DNA of 64,000 bases from contig NC_037091.1 in the NCBI RefSeq assembly GCF_002994745.2, positions 56,157,612 through 56,221,611 of the forward strand. The letters are read 5' to 3'. The notes beneath the pieces are model-generated. The model did no database searches. It saw only the letters and a program-made list of their open reading frames with translations, and was not told the DNA's origin. This stretch comes from Rosa chinensis. Its lineage: Eukaryota > Streptophyta > Magnoliopsida > Rosales > Rosaceae. Positions 46,346-58,161 of the stretch are shown here, piece by piece (the first letter of the stretch is position 1; each line of letters opens with the position of its first letter). The position numbers and the translations under genes were made by a program.

Positions 46346-47383
46346 TCAATTGGTATTACATGCAAACATTGCAGGAAGATTAGAAGGTGATTTGGCTCTT
46401 TGAAAGGCAAATTTAGACCTGTAATGACAGTCCAAGGCTGCATGTCCTTTCAAGCCACAAATTTGGCACACCACAATAGACAAGCTTAGATGATTAGGTG
46501 GGATATCATTCCTATAAAAGCAGTTCACAGCTGTGTGTCCTTTCTTTATGCATATTTGACATTCTGCATTGCAATTTCTATTGTTTCCAAACCAATTATT
46601 GTTTCCATGGTTGAAATCATCATAGTTTTTGTGTCCTCCTCCAGACCATAAGTTGCTAGGTTTACCATTTCCATTTCTTGCATTATTATTCCAGTTATTG
46701 GTAGACTTACCTACAAATGACTTGCCTTTGTTGCTACCATTGTTTTGAAATGTGGAATTGTAAGGCCAACTGTTGAAGCTACTGCCATTGCATTTGTCAC
46801 TTCCAGACAAGTTCTTCTTATATTTCTCTCTGTTATCTCCTTCATCAGAAGCATAAAAATGAGTTCTTTGAGAGTTGCTTCTTGTTACCATTGCTGACAT
46901 GTCAGAATGAGTTCGGAAAATGCCTTCAATGTCTCTCTCAGCAGCTAACAATTGAGACCTGAGATTTTCTAGAGGGATGAGAGTATCTCGGGCACGAATG
47001 ACAGTTTTAATCATTGCATATTCTGCAGGTAGCCCATTTAGAGTCACAACAACTATGTCTTCATCTGAAATAGTAACCCCAACAGAAGCTAACTGATATC
47101 TTGCACGCTTCACACGAATCAAGTACCTCTCAATAGAATCATTTCCTTTCTTGATTGTTTGAAGGTCAATCTTGAGCTGCATTATGTTAGCTCTAGACGG
47201 GTTAGAGAATCTCTGTTGTAGACTAAGCCATGCTTCCCTTGAAGACTTGCTTCCAACCACAATGTCCATTATTTCATCGTCCAAAGTTGCAACAAGAAGA
47301 CTAAGCAAAGCCTTATATGTTTTCTTCCATATTTTGTAGGCTGCAGTGATCTCACCTGTTACTCCCTCACTATCAGTGATCAC
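46346..47383 (-). CDS. Copia Gag with two zinc knuckles
   Basis: A 345-codon frame with the capsid signature (KSSREAWLSLQQRFSNPSRA, LKIDLQTIKKG, VTLNGLPAEY), an Asn/Gly-rich linker, then CQICIKKGHTAVNC and CQICGLKGHAALDC. The second ends one Cys-x2-Cys-x4-His-x4-Cys type knuckle. Gag packages element RNA into cytoplasmic particles. A stop separates it from the frame to its left. The start is probably upstream of the Met at 47383, because Copia Gags have about 70 more N-terminal residues. Confidence 0.75.
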   Translation of the reverse strand: MITDSEGVTGEITAAYKIWKKTYKALLSLLVATLDDEIMDIVVGSKSSREAWLSLQQRFSNPSRANIMQLKIDLQTIKKGNDSIERYLIRVKRARYQLASVGVTISDEDIVVVTLNGLPAEYAMIKTVIRARDTLIPLENLRSQLLAAERDIEGIFRTHSDMSAMVTRSNSQRTHFYASDEGDNREKYKKNLSGSDKCNGSSFNSWPYNSTFQNNGSNKGKSFVGKSTNNWNNNARNGNGKPSNLWSGGGHKNYDDFNHGNNNWFGNNRNCNAECQICIKKGHTAVNCFYRNDIPPNHLSLSIVVCQICGLKGHAALDCHYRSKFAFQRAKSPSNLPAMFACNTN

Positions 47384-48426
47384 ATACTTTGTAGGACAAA
47401 GAGTATCACCATCAATATAACCGAATAGGTCCTGTCCCTTTAAAAGAGTTTGAAATTGATAGCTCTAAGTAATGAAGTTATCGTGCTTCAATCTTCTCGT
47501 CATCATACCAAGCAACATATAAATCTGAAACGAAGTTTGACTAGTGGCCATATATACTCTAACCAGAGTTTGCAGACGCCAAGTAACTATGCCAAATAAT
47601 CCAACTCCACAATGAATCAAAGGAATTCCAAATTCACTACTCACCAAATTTGTTTTTAACTATCACCAAACTTTATCCCCCATTTCAAGTTCTTGTCAGT
47701 TCACCATAACCTTTATCACCATAACTATCAACAAACTTTAAGCATCACCATCCAACCCTCAGTAACATCACCAATCATCACAACTCTGTTTACTATTTCA
47801 AAAGCTTCAACACTTCATAGAACAATGAAAAGAATCCAGTAACAAGACACATGTGTAGCATTGTAGATACTCCAAATACCAGTAAGCTAGGTGAATTGAA
47901 AAGATAATACACTGAATTTGCAAGCCACAAGAAGAGAATATACTGCAAGATGGTTGATGATAAGGCTGACAGAATAACAGTCCCTTCAACATGGAAACTC
48001 AGAGAATCGAGCATCCAGAATCCATATCCAAACTCAAATATGTACAGCAAAAAACCACTTGTTATCAATCTATTATGTTATCACAAATTCCACAGATTAT
48101 GAGCTAATATATCATCTCACTTCACAGATTAAAGATCCAGATGGTGCATGAACAAGAAGGAACAGCTACAGTACTCAGATCCAAAATATCAAAGTGAAAA
48201 TAGGCAATCTGTAGTGAGAATTGAGCTATCCAGTAGATGATATGACTAAAATGAAGCTTAGGATGAAATCGAAAAGTCTGATTTATAGAAACAAAGCAGA
48301 AATTGTAGATCAAGGGTTTTCCACCTGATGAAGAACAACGAAGTCCAAATGCGGAAGCTAGAAGTAGACGAACACTTCTACAATAAGAAATAGTCCACAG
48401 GATCAAGAGCCATAGCTCTGATACCA

Positions 48427-48688
48427 TGATAACATTGCAGCCATGGAAGCTTAATCTCAAGGTAGAAGATGAAGATGAGCTAGAGAGAAGAGAGAGAATC
48501 TATCTGCGTCTTTCAATAATGCAAGCAATTTTAAAATTATTACAGAACCCCTATTTATAGTACTCTCTAGATTAACCTTTACAGAAAGTAACTCCAGCTA
48601 GGTAAAAGCAATTAACCAAATATGCCACATCAACCTGAGGCATTCTCCAGCAAACTTTGACCAGAGACACAACATTGACTCGTTAACA
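48427..48688 (-). repeat. 5' LTR of the Gag-only Copia
   Basis: Same limits and length as 44929-45190. Minus strand contains CTATAAATAGGGGTTCTG as a TATA region. Confidence 0.9.
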
Positions 48689-49230
48689 GGGGCTTGTAAT
48701 TGAACAGAGCATTAAAATGATTGGTTGATGAGTGAAACTTATGTAATCGGGTATTATATTTTCCCTATAATTTAATTGTAGTGGAATCATGGTAGACACA
48801 GTCCTAAACTCTCAGTAAGACTCCCCACCCTACCCAATAAGGCAATAAGGATGAATAGCAAACCACATGAAGCAAGACGGCTTTGATGCTTCAAGTGTGC
48901 ATTACATCGATCAAGTTTATTGCTGACCATATCTCCAAACAAAAGTAATTAGTAACTGGAAAACCCGACTGGTGGCGTATGGTTTTAGGCTTTTGGCAAA
49001 CCCGACCCGATCTGATCCTCTTAGGTCCCAGTTATAGGCTTGTAGCGTTCTCTCCTCGTACGGTTGCACCGTTTTTTTGGTTGGACTGCTTCATCCTTTA
49101 TTGCATCATTAATTTAATCTAATCTCTTTCACGCAGTTTGTGCCCCTCACCCTTCTCTCACTCTTCACTGCTCCACAGGGTCAAATTCCAGTCTTCTGCT
49201 TGACACTGTAGATTGAACACTTCACTGGCA
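48689..49230 (+). promoter_or_regulatory. Promoter and leader region of KCR copy 2
   Basis: No gene or recognisable element. The interval runs from the Copia duplication to the ATG of KCR copy 2, so the retroelement end lies about 540 bases upstream of the start codon. T/C-rich sequence at 49120-49170 resembles a plant leader. No TATA box is certain. Confidence 0.35.
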
Positions 49231-50926
49231 ATGGAATTGCCACAACTTTTCATGGTAGCAGCAACCACTATAGGCTTCATCTCTGTTTGCAAAGCTTCCA
49301 TCAATTTTGTGAGATGGGTATATGTCATGTTTTTGAGACCCACAAAGAATCTCAGAAAGTATGGATCTTGGGCCATCATCACTGGCTCCACTGATGGCAT
49401 TGGCAAAGCCCTCGCCTTTGAAATGGCCTCAAAGGGCCTCAACCTCGTCTTGGTGGGTCGAAACCCTTGTAAGCTCGAAGCCACCTCACATGGGATCCAT
49501 GAAAAATATGGCAACCAAGTTGAAATCAAGAACGTTGTGATCGACTTGGCGAAATTGAGTGGGGAGGAGATAGCTAGAGCCATAGAGGAAGGAATCAAAG
49601 GGCTTGATGTTGGGGTTTTGGTTAACAATGCAGGGGTGGCTTACCCTTATGCTAAGTTTTTCCATGAGGTTGATTTGGAGCTGATGGAGAGCATTACGAG
49701 GGTGAACATTGAAGCAGCAACTTGGGTGTGTAAGGCTGTGATTCCAGGCATGCTCAAGAAGAAGAGAGGAGCAATTGTCAACATTGGATCTGGGTCATCT
49801 GTGATAGTTCCTTCTTATCCTCTGTTCACTGTTTATGCTGCTTCCAAAGCGTGAGTTTTTTTGAGATTGAATCTTTGTTTTGTGTTGTGAATTTTGTGGT
49901 TGGACTAATCTGAAATGCATGCTGTAAGTTATAGGATATGATTGGATGAGTATCAGTGCCTAGCTCCACATGGAAATTGGGATTAGTGTCAAACTGTCAA
50001 TGCACTCGATATTATTCTCATTTCTATGAAGCCTAACCAATTTGTTTCCCTAAATGCACAAACTTTTCAAGAGGATTCTTATCAGAATCTGTGTTATTGA
50101 TCATTTTCATTATGCAGCAGATGGACTTGATAGTTTCAAGATAATATGAATCTTGCCCCTCTTGGAAAGTCCACTTAACCTTTTCTCATTTGTAAAGGAA
50201 AATCCCAATTGACCTTTGCTTCTTGAATGGGGGGTTGTGGCCTCTAATTGTGAATAATCCTGCACATTTGTGCCTTATCATTGTGAATTATGTTCTTGTG
50301 AACTATGATACAGGTGCCTTGCAATGTTCTCAAGGTGCACTAGTTTGGAATACAAGCAGCAAGGAATTGACATTCAGTGTCAGGTTATCATCTTTCCCCT
50401 ACTTATATTCTTATGTTTAATCAAAATATCTGAGAGTTGAGCTAAGGTATCCATTACAGTAGAGTTGACAAATAGTTTGTTCTGATAGTTCATGTCAAAA
50501 ACTTAAAGTCATTGAATGGTATGGGAAAGACTTTTTCAGTACTGTATATGAATATGATTGTGTTGTTTTCAAAGAACACAGATTAATTGGTCCATGTGAT
50601 TCACCTGCTTATAGCCTTATACATGCTTAATGCAGATTCCCTTCTTTGTGGCGACAAAGATGACAAAGTTAAAGGCATCTTCCTTCTTGATTGCATCTCC
50701 AGAGACGTATAGCAAAGCAAGCATACGATGCATTGGTTATGAGCATCTGTGTACGCCCTACTGGGGGCACTCAGTGCAGTGGTTCATAGCACGTGCTTTG
50801 CCTGATGCATTATTGAATGCGAGCATTTTCCGGTACTTCCTTGGGATGCGAAAGAGAGGCCAACTGAAGGAGTCTCGGATTAAGAAGATGCAGCAACAAG
50901 AAAATGCACTGGGAAATCATGGTTAA
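49231..50926 (+). CDS. KCR: Very-long-chain 3-oxoacyl-CoA reductase-like, copy 2 (326 aa, three exons)
   Basis: Exons 49231-49850, 50314-50383 and 50636-50926 join in frame with GT-AG introns. The start at 49231 (MELPQLFMVAA) was chosen by comparison with copy 3; an in-frame TTG 18 bases upstream is not a start. Features: N-terminal membrane segment at about 7-35, cofactor motif TGSTDGIG at 51-58, Arg 77, NNAG at 132-135, Ser 187, and Tyr 202 with Lys 206 (YAASK). The substrate-side string FVATKMTKL is present. The C-terminus is Lys-rich (KKMQQQENALGNHG). All catalytic residues of the KCR short-chain dehydrogenase family are present, so of the three copies this is the best candidate for an active ER enzyme of fatty-acid elongation. 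An AATAAA at 51128 lies only 10 bases before a solo LTR. Confidence 0.93.
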
Positions 50927-51142
50927 CTTGATTCTGAACCTTGTCATCTTTACATGGACTGTTTCTCTTCATCATCTTTACAAGGAAACTGCTGTTGTCG
51001 CTAATGGCTTTGCTACTTTGAGTCGGAAGTTTCATTTGGGGTCGTGCTTCATTCGGTTCTTCACTGGATTAAGGTTCTTTGTGAGATGTAACCGTGTAAG
51101 TATTTGCAACATCTGTAATACTGACCAAATAAAAGAAATATA

Positions 51143-51359
51143 TGTTGAAGGAAAATCGACTTTGTGTGTCTAATCAAATTAGGATTAGTTTCATGGTTAT
51201 AATATGAGAGAAGGTTCTAGAATTCCTAGTCCTACTCGGATTAGTTTTCCTTGTAACATTATAATATGTACTTTGTAATCCTTATATATAGGGCTCCTAT
51301 TCTCAATAATGAAATACAATTCTCTCTTCAATCTCTCTCAAATATCTCATTCTTGAACA
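51143..51359 (+). mobile_element. Solo Copia LTR just beyond KCR copy 2
   Basis: It begins TGTTGAAGGAAAATCG, ends TTCTTGAACA and is flanked by a perfect ATATA duplication (51138-51142 and 51360-51364). Same family as the elements at 36952 and 51411. It keeps TTATATATAGGGCTCC as a TATA region, so it could start transcripts or provide a poly(A) signal. Confidence 0.92.
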
Positions 51360-51410
51360 ATATAAGTTATGTTCCACTAAATTAGTATGAGATTGAATCA
51401 TTTAACCTAC

Positions 51411-51619
51411 TGTTGAAGGAATATCGATTTAGTGTGCCTTATCAAACTAGGAGTAGCAATAGGAGAGAAGGTTCTAGATTTCCCAATCCTACACGGATTG
51501 GTATTCCTTGTAACATTAGAACTAGTACTTTGTAATCCCTATATATAGGGCTCCTATTCTCAATAATATGACACACAATTCTCTCTACAATTTCTCTCGA
51601 ATCTCTTTTTCCTTAAACA
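51411..51619 (+). repeat. 5' LTR of the young Copia
   Basis: TGTTGAAGGAATATCG to TTCCTTAAACA; TATA region CCCTATATATAGGGCTCC near 51541. Confidence 0.93.
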
Positions 51620-52462
51620 CGTTATCAGCACGACTCTAACCACAAAAATAGAAAACCAAAACTCATTCACAAAGCAGCCCCTAGCCCGAGCTAGCCGAGC
51701 CTTCGCTGCAGCCCGCGCGCCCGTGCGTTTGCAACCTTACACAGCAGCCCCTGCTGCCCCCTCCCTGCAGCCCTGCGTTCCAACCTGCTGCCACCGAAGC
51801 ATCCCTGCTGCGCAAACAAGCCAACGCACACCACTGCATCTTTTTCCCGTTCCTGTGCACATCCGTCTACTTGCAAGCCTCGAAACGTCTAGTTCGGAAG
51901 CTCAGATCGAAAAACTTTCTTCATAAAAGTTGTTCGTCTCTGTCTCTTCCATCTAACCTCCGAATTTCAGCCTTATCGGAGTTATATTGAGATCTGTACA
52001 CCAATCGAAGTACAAGCTGTTCAGAACAGAATCTGCTCCGAATTTTCAACAAGTAAGTTTTTAAATTAAAGTTCCTGTTTTCGAATTTTAATTTCTCCTT
52101 CTTTTTCTTCGGGGACTTGCAACCTCCCTTCTTCTACATCCCACCTTTCTTATAACGTGGGTTCGATTCTTGAGAAAGCGGAATCGTGGGGATTCACGCA
52201 ATTAACGAACTAAGAGCGTTCGTAAGACTTCGGACTAAGAGCGTCCGTAAGCATCGATTTAACGAACTAAGAGCGTTCGTAAGCTACGGACTAAGAGCGT
52301 TCGTGAGCATAGATTTTGACCATTTAAACATCATTGTTTCGGTCTAATCCAAATTTCTTGGAAATCGATTTCTTGGTAGCATTACTGCTCAGAAATCTCA
52401 TATTAGTTTTCGTGGAAGCATTGACTCCGAAACTAATACGTTCTTACTTTCCTTTTTAGGAT

Positions 52463-53640
52463 GTAAGACTTGAACGAGCTCGATTTTACTCCATTGGATT
52501 CTACGGGCACGGAATTTTCATGTGGACTCAAAATGTTGAGCTCCACCTAATTGCCCTTGATTTATTGCCTACAATCCAGGAGTCTTGTTCTAAAAGAACC
52601 ACTCAAGGCCCTCAAACTGAGATAGATAATTCCAGGGCATTTACCCTGATGAAGCGCCACATGAAGATGGCCCTCCAGTTTGAGTACATGAATGAGGATA
52701 ACACTAACAACCTTTGGGTTGCGCCTTGTGAACGTTTTAGTAACATTCACAATTTTCCGGACTTAGAAGCATAATGGAATAATATCTGCTTCTCTAAACT
52801 TTGAAAGAGTTATGAAATATTGTTCGGAGGCTCTCTACATCATATTATTGATGCATGGTTGTGAAAAACACAAAAGAACAAATTGATTGAGAAGACCCTA
52901 ACATGACCATAGGAGTCATGACGTTGAGGGTATAGGGTTGGACACCATGGCGCCACTTTTGGCCATGGTTGCACTATTCCAACGCCATTGGTCCTAGGGA
53001 CCATATGTATTGTGTTAATACATCTCAATCAAGAGAGCATCCTCTTCATGGTATTTTATCTAGTACCTGATCAATGGTAATCAAGATATCGAGCTATAAA
53101 AGACTTTAAATCTGGCGATGAAGATAGAATGCCGCAGATTTTTATTTAGAATAGTCTTTTAATTTCCAAGAATTATGTAATGGCAATTATGCCTTAATCA
53201 ATAAAATGACTTATTGGATTATCTCTTTTCCTCTAAGCGTACTCAATTAAGTATGATGTCTAGGAAAGTAATTGAGATTAGTGGTACTTAAGAGAGCTTC
53301 GCTCCACCGACATCTCTCTCTACTTCCCTGGTCATATTTAATTGGAATTACCGAACGAATTGAGTGACTACAATTTGTCTAATGTTTGATTTTACTTTGG
53401 ATTAGATTATGGTCACGAAACTTTGATGTAATAATTGGCTATTATTAATAAAGTATCGATTACTTAAAAGATATAAGAGCCAATGGTTTTCATGCGGAAA
53501 CGCATTGTGAGAATGGACATGAGTTCCTTTGCATCACCTCTAATGACTACGGAAATAAAAGAGTCTTAGAGAAACTTATGTGTCGATCTAGTGGGTTGTA
53601 TGCAACCACTATACGCATAATTGAATCCACTCATGTTATG
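52463..53640 (+). pseudogene. Gag remnant and unrelated filler in the young Copia
   Basis: 52520-52774 encodes a short Gag-like piece (NSRAFTLMKRHMKMALQFEY). The capsid core and zinc knuckles found in the relative at 42900-43815 are missing. The rest, to about 53640, shows no recognisable domain. Confidence 0.6.
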
Positions 53641-53649
53641 AGAGATGAT

Positions 53650-56600
53650 TTATGAGATTCTGACACATATAGGCTTTGGCACGACCGTTTGGGACATCTA
53701 GGTCGTGATATGATGATCCATATATTAAAGACTTCACACGGACATCCATTTTTCAGAATGAAAAGAAGTAAAACTCGACATTTGGATCAAGGAGGAGCAC
53801 CTGCGCCTCACGGTGCCTTTCCCCTTCAAGTTCGGCCATCACAAGCCGACGCCACCATTCCCCTGCGGCCCAAGGGTGGCTTTGACGCCACCTCTGCTCC
53901 CCTGACTCCAATTTCTACTTCTCAAGTCCATTGTGACTTCGTGGCTTAACCAAAATCCTCATTGGTTGTTTCTAAAGCCCATTATTCGTTCTGCAAAGCC
54001 CGCTCTTTAGCAAAATTAGGATCGAGACCATCCTATGCAAAGGACACTAAAGAAAATATACCATTCTTGCAAAGAACCCAAGGTGATATTTGTGGACCTA
54101 TTCAACCACCATGCGGACCATTTAGATATTTTATGGTGTTGGTTGATGCATCGACACGCTGGTCACATGTCATGCTATTGTCCACTAGGAACGCTGCATT
54201 TGCTAAACTCCTAGCACAGATTATTAAGTTGAGGGCTCACCACCCTGATCATCCTATTAAGTCTATAAGATTAGACAATGCTGGAGAGTTTACATCAAAA
54301 ACTTTTGATGATTATTGCATGTCCATTGGGATTGAGGTTGAACATCCAGTTCCTCATGTTCACACCCAAAATGGTCTCGCAGAAGCCGCCATTAAACGAC
54401 TACAAATGGTCGCTAGGGCATTGGTAATGCGCACCAATCTCCCTATTTCTGCTTGGGGCTATGCAATTTTGCATGCAGCTGTGCTTATTCGTCTAAGGCC
54501 CACTGCCACTCAACCCTTTTCTGCGTCCCAGATGGTGACTGGATATGAGCCTAATGTCTCACACTTACGCATATTTGGGTGTGCAGTTTATGTGCCAATT
54601 GCGCCGCCACAGCGCACCAAAATGGGTCCTCAACGACGATTAGGCATTTATGTTGGATATGATTCTCCAACCATTGTCCGCTATTTAGAACCCTTGACAG
54701 GCGATCTCTTTACCGCTAGATTTGCGGATTGTCACTTCGATGAGACAGTCTTCCCGTCGTTAGGGGGAGATAAGAACATAAATGTTCAACAGGAACGACA
54801 GGAATTGTCGTGGTCTGTCCCCACTCTGTCTCATCTTGATCCCCGAACCGCACAGTCCGAAATTGAAGTGCGGAGAATTCTCGATCTTCAGAACGTAGCA
54901 GAATCGATGCCTGATGCGTTTTCTGATATCGCTAAAGTGACGAGATCACACATACCTGCTGCAAATGTGCCTGCAAGGATTGATGTCCCTAAAATTAGAG
55001 GACATGACGCCACCTCAAGGGCACTTGAGCATGGCGCCAACGTCCACAGTGGTAGTGACGTTGTGGCTAGGCCCACGGCTCCTGCCAGGAAGCGCGGGAG
55101 GCCAATAGGTTCGATGGATTCTCGCCCAAGAAAGAAAGCGAGTTTGGCACAAAATAATCCATTAATCATCGATGTAAATAATCCATCTCATGAGAACATT
55201 CCGGATTATGGTTATGTCCAAGAGACATCATTGGGGGACGCTCAAATGTCAGAACCAACTCCAGAGAGTAGAGAGATCTCCATGAATTACACTAGTGTAC
55301 ATGAGATGATAGATATAAATTCTATGGCAATTGATGATGCATTTGCATATCATGTTGCAAAAGGAATCATAGAATATGATGATATCGAACCTCGCTCTGT
55401 CGAAGAATGTCAACGAAGAGCGGATTGGCCTAAATGGAAAGATGCGATCCATGCTGAATTTGATTCACTAGCAAAGAGACAGGTATTTGGGCCTATAACG
55501 CAGACACCCCCAAATGTAAAACCTGTTGGCCATAAATGGGTCTTTGTTAGAAAGCGTAATGAGAAAAATGAGGTGGTTAGATATAAAGCCCGCCTCGTGG
55601 CGCAAGGTTTCTCACAACGCCCTGGAATCGACTACGAGGAGACATATTCTCCCGTAATGGACGTTATAACGTTCCGCTACCTTGTCAGTTTGGTAGTTTC
55701 TGAAAAACTTGACATGCAGCTTATGGATGTGGTTACAGCATATCTCTATGGGGATCTAGATTCAAAGATATATATGAAGGTTCCAGATGGACTTCAATTA
55801 CCCAAATCAAGTGGCTCTAAACCACGGAGCGCGTTTTCAATAAGATTAAAACGCTCACTATATGGATTAAAACAATCCGGACGGATGTGGTATAACCGTC
55901 TAAGTGACTACTTGATTGGGAAGGGATATATTAATAATGAAATATGCCCATGCGTGTTCATTAAAAGAACAAGTTCCGGATTTGCAATCGTAGCAGTTTA
56001 TGTCGATGACATGAACCTAATTGGAACTCTAGATGAGTTGAAGTAAACTGCTAAATACTTGAAATCCGAATTTGAGATGAAAGATCTTGGGAAAACACGG
56101 TTTTGTCTCGGTTTAGAACTCGAGCACCGTAGTGATGGCATTTTGATCCATCAGTCTGCATGTACTCAGAAAATCTTAAGGCGCTTTAATGAAGATAAAG
56201 CAAAGCCTGTGAGTACTCCCATGATCGGTCGTAGTCTTGAGCCAGGAAAAGATCCGTTTCGTCCAAAGGATGAGGACGAAGAGCTATTAGAGGCAGAAGT
56301 GCCCTATTTAAGTGCAATAGGCGCATTATTGTACTTAGCTCAATGCACAAGACCAGACATCTCATTCGCAGTGAACTTGTTAGCTAGACATAGCTCTGCG
56401 CCTACACGTCGCCATTGGATTGGTGTAAAGACAATCTTTCGATACCTAAGAGGTACGATTGATATGGACCTATTTTATCCCTACAGAGAGAAGGAGAATG
56501 ACGGAAGAATGGGATCGGACCCCATTAGGCATGGAGCCACCGTCCACCATGACAAGGTGGTCGGCCATGTTGCCGCCAACGCCGTCACCACCACCAGGGG

Positions 56601-57154
56601 TGGCCGGCCTCACCCTATCCCCCTTCATCAAAACGACAATGATGTCTTGATGGGTTTTGCTGATGCATGGTACCTCTTTGACCCTCACAAAGGTCGCTCC
56701 CAAACAGGTTATGTCTTTACCATGGGAAGCACTGCGATATCTTGGAGGTCTATGAAACAGACCCTTGTTGCTACTTCCTCAAATCATGCAGAGGATTATT
56801 GCTCTACATGAAGCCGTGCGTGAATGCATATGGCTAAGGTCTGTAATTAGACATATTCAAGGAAGTTGTGGTTTGAAGTCTACCACAGATGAACCTACAT
56901 GCCTTTATGAGGATAATGCAGCTTGTATTGAGCAAATGAAGTTAGGTCTCATCAAGGGTGACAACACCAAGCATATCTCGCCTAAATTCTTTTATAATCA
57001 GCAACAACAAGCACTTCTAAAGATTGAAGTGAATCAAATCCGATCAGAGGATAATGTAGCGGACTTATTCACTAAGTCGTTAACTAAATCCACCTTCGAG
57101 AAACATGTAAGGAGCATCGGATTGAGAAAGTTATCTGAACTCCCACGATTGTAG
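53650..57154 (+). pseudogene. Copia pol: pre-integrase, integrase, reverse transcriptase, RNase H, with a stop and a frameshift
   Basis: Near 53670 is the pre-integrase motif (YRLWHDRLGHLGRDMM). The main frame 53962-56046 holds the integrase acids (VLVDASTRW, IRLDNAGEFTSK, NGLAEAAIKRL), a chromodomain-free linker, then the reverse transcriptase (WVFVRKRNEK, RYKARLVAQGFSQRPGIDYE, YGLKQSGRMWYNRL, VYVDDMNLIGTL). A TAA at 56044-56046 cuts it. The frame resumes at 56059 (FEMKDLGKTRFCLGLEL, YLAQCTRPDISFAVNLLARH) to about 56811. It shifts at the RNase H motif ATSSNHAE and ends at 57154 with IRSEDNVADLFTKSL. The catalytic residues themselves are intact. Confidence 0.9.
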
Positions 57155-57352
57155 CAATCAGGGGGAGATATCGACATCAGGGGGAGTTATGATGTCTACA
57201 TGTTCGATCTCGAAGAGTAAAGGACGTGTTGTGCTCTTTTTGTCCTTCGACCAGGGTTATTTTTGTCCCACAGGGTTTTTGTTACCTGGCAAGGTTTTTA
57301 ACGAGGCAACGGATGAAGCGTCACCACCAAGTTTGAGCGGCACAAGGGGGAG

Positions 57353-57561
57353 TATTGAAGGAATATCGATTTAGTGTGCCTTATCAAACTAGGAGTAGCA
57401 ATAGGAGAGAAGGTTCTAGATTTCCCAATCCTACACGGATTGGTATTCCTTGTAACATTAGAACTAGTACTTTGTAATCCCTATATATAGGGCTCCTATT
57501 CTCAATAATATGACACACAATTCTCTCTACAATTTCTCTCGAATCTCTTTTTCCTTAAACA
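57353..57561 (+). repeat. 3' LTR of the young Copia
   Basis: Collinear with the 5' LTR. The only difference noticed by eye is A for G at its second base. Confidence 0.93.
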
Positions 57562-57566
57562 CCTAC

Positions 57567-57922
57567 CATATATTCAATATGTATTAAATTTAGATCCATA
57601 ATACAATAACCTCTACAGTGAGTTAGTTGGATATTGGATCAGGGCCCTTCAGTCTCCTTCAAGTCCTACCAGTATTTGGAAGTATGCATTGATGAGCATT
57701 TCTAAATAATTCAATCAAAGCATTTGAATGCCACCGTCTATAAGTCAGAGTAGCCAAATCATGAAAACAAATAGTAACTTGTTGTAAAACATAAAGTAAG
57801 AGAGTTTGGGAGGAGAGAAATGACTAAGAGAATGGGATGTGTGTGTATATTCATCTCACCATGAAGAGGTTTATATAGGATTACATGGTGCACACAAAAA
57901 ATAACGCTTAATTACAATTTAA
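57567..57922. other. Intergenic
   Basis: AT-rich, nothing recognised. Confidence 0.4.
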
Positions 57923-57936
57923 TCACTCCTACAATT

Positions 57937-58147
57937 TTTTTTGATTTGTCAATCACACGGTGTCCTCAAAGGCTTCCTAGGCCCAGAGACTAATCCATGC
58001 TCGGGGGATCTTGTCAGAACGCTTCCTCCCCCCTGGCCACCAAGAATATATTGGGATTTAACTCCAATAAGCGTCGGCGGAATTCGAACCCGGGTGTGGG
58101 GGTTCCACACCTGGAGGCTCTTACCAACTCGACCACCTGTGGTGGTT
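57937..58147 (-). mobile_element. tRNA-derived SINE
   Basis: The 211-base element is flanked by a perfect 14-bp duplication TCACTCCTACAATT (57923-57936 and 58148-58161). On the minus strand the head carries an RNA polymerase III box A (TGGTCGAGTTGG, 58135-58124) and a box B one base off consensus (GGTTCGAATTCC, 58090-58079), about 33 bases apart as in a tRNA. The tail ends in a short A-rich run next to the left duplication. These are the parts of a SINE, which moves with LINE enzymes. It does not fold into a full tRNA and is not a tRNA gene. Confidence 0.9.
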
Positions 58148-58161
58148 TCACTCCTACAATT

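Larger units (their letters stand above)
44929..48688 (-). mobile_element. Gag-only non-autonomous Copia element
   Basis: Two 262-base LTRs (44929-45190 and 48427-48688; plus-strand ends TGATAACATTGC and CTCGTTAACA) differ at about four sites by eye. The primer site TGGTATCAGAGCT lies at about 48425-48413 on the minus strand, and a TTGAGGGGAGG polypurine tract abuts the left LTR. The flanks are TGGGC and GGGGC, a 5-bp duplication with one change. The interior has a long Gag, then jumps to fragments of the reverse transcriptase edges. Protease, integrase and the polymerase core are gone. Confidence 0.9.
51411..57561 (+). mobile_element. Young Copia LTR retrotransposon, defective
   Basis: LTRs 51411-51619 and 57353-57561 (209 bases each) look identical except that the second begins TA instead of TG. 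The flanks are a perfect CCTAC duplication (51406-51410 and 57562-57566). The primer site region CGTTATCAGCACGAC follows the 5' LTR, and CACAAGGGGGAG precedes the 3' LTR. Two further GGGGGAG strings stand at 57161-57186. Gag is largely missing and pol carries a stop and a frameshift, so it needed help in trans even though it inserted recently. Confidence 0.95.

Noticed and set aside
49213..49230. An upstream start for KCR copy 2
   Set aside because: The first codon there is TTG. The ATG at 49231 matches the start of copy 3.
57937..58147. A tRNA gene suggested by box A and box B strings
   Set aside because: The arms do not complete a cloverleaf. The segment is 211 bases with an A-rich tail and a 14-bp duplication, so it is a SINE.
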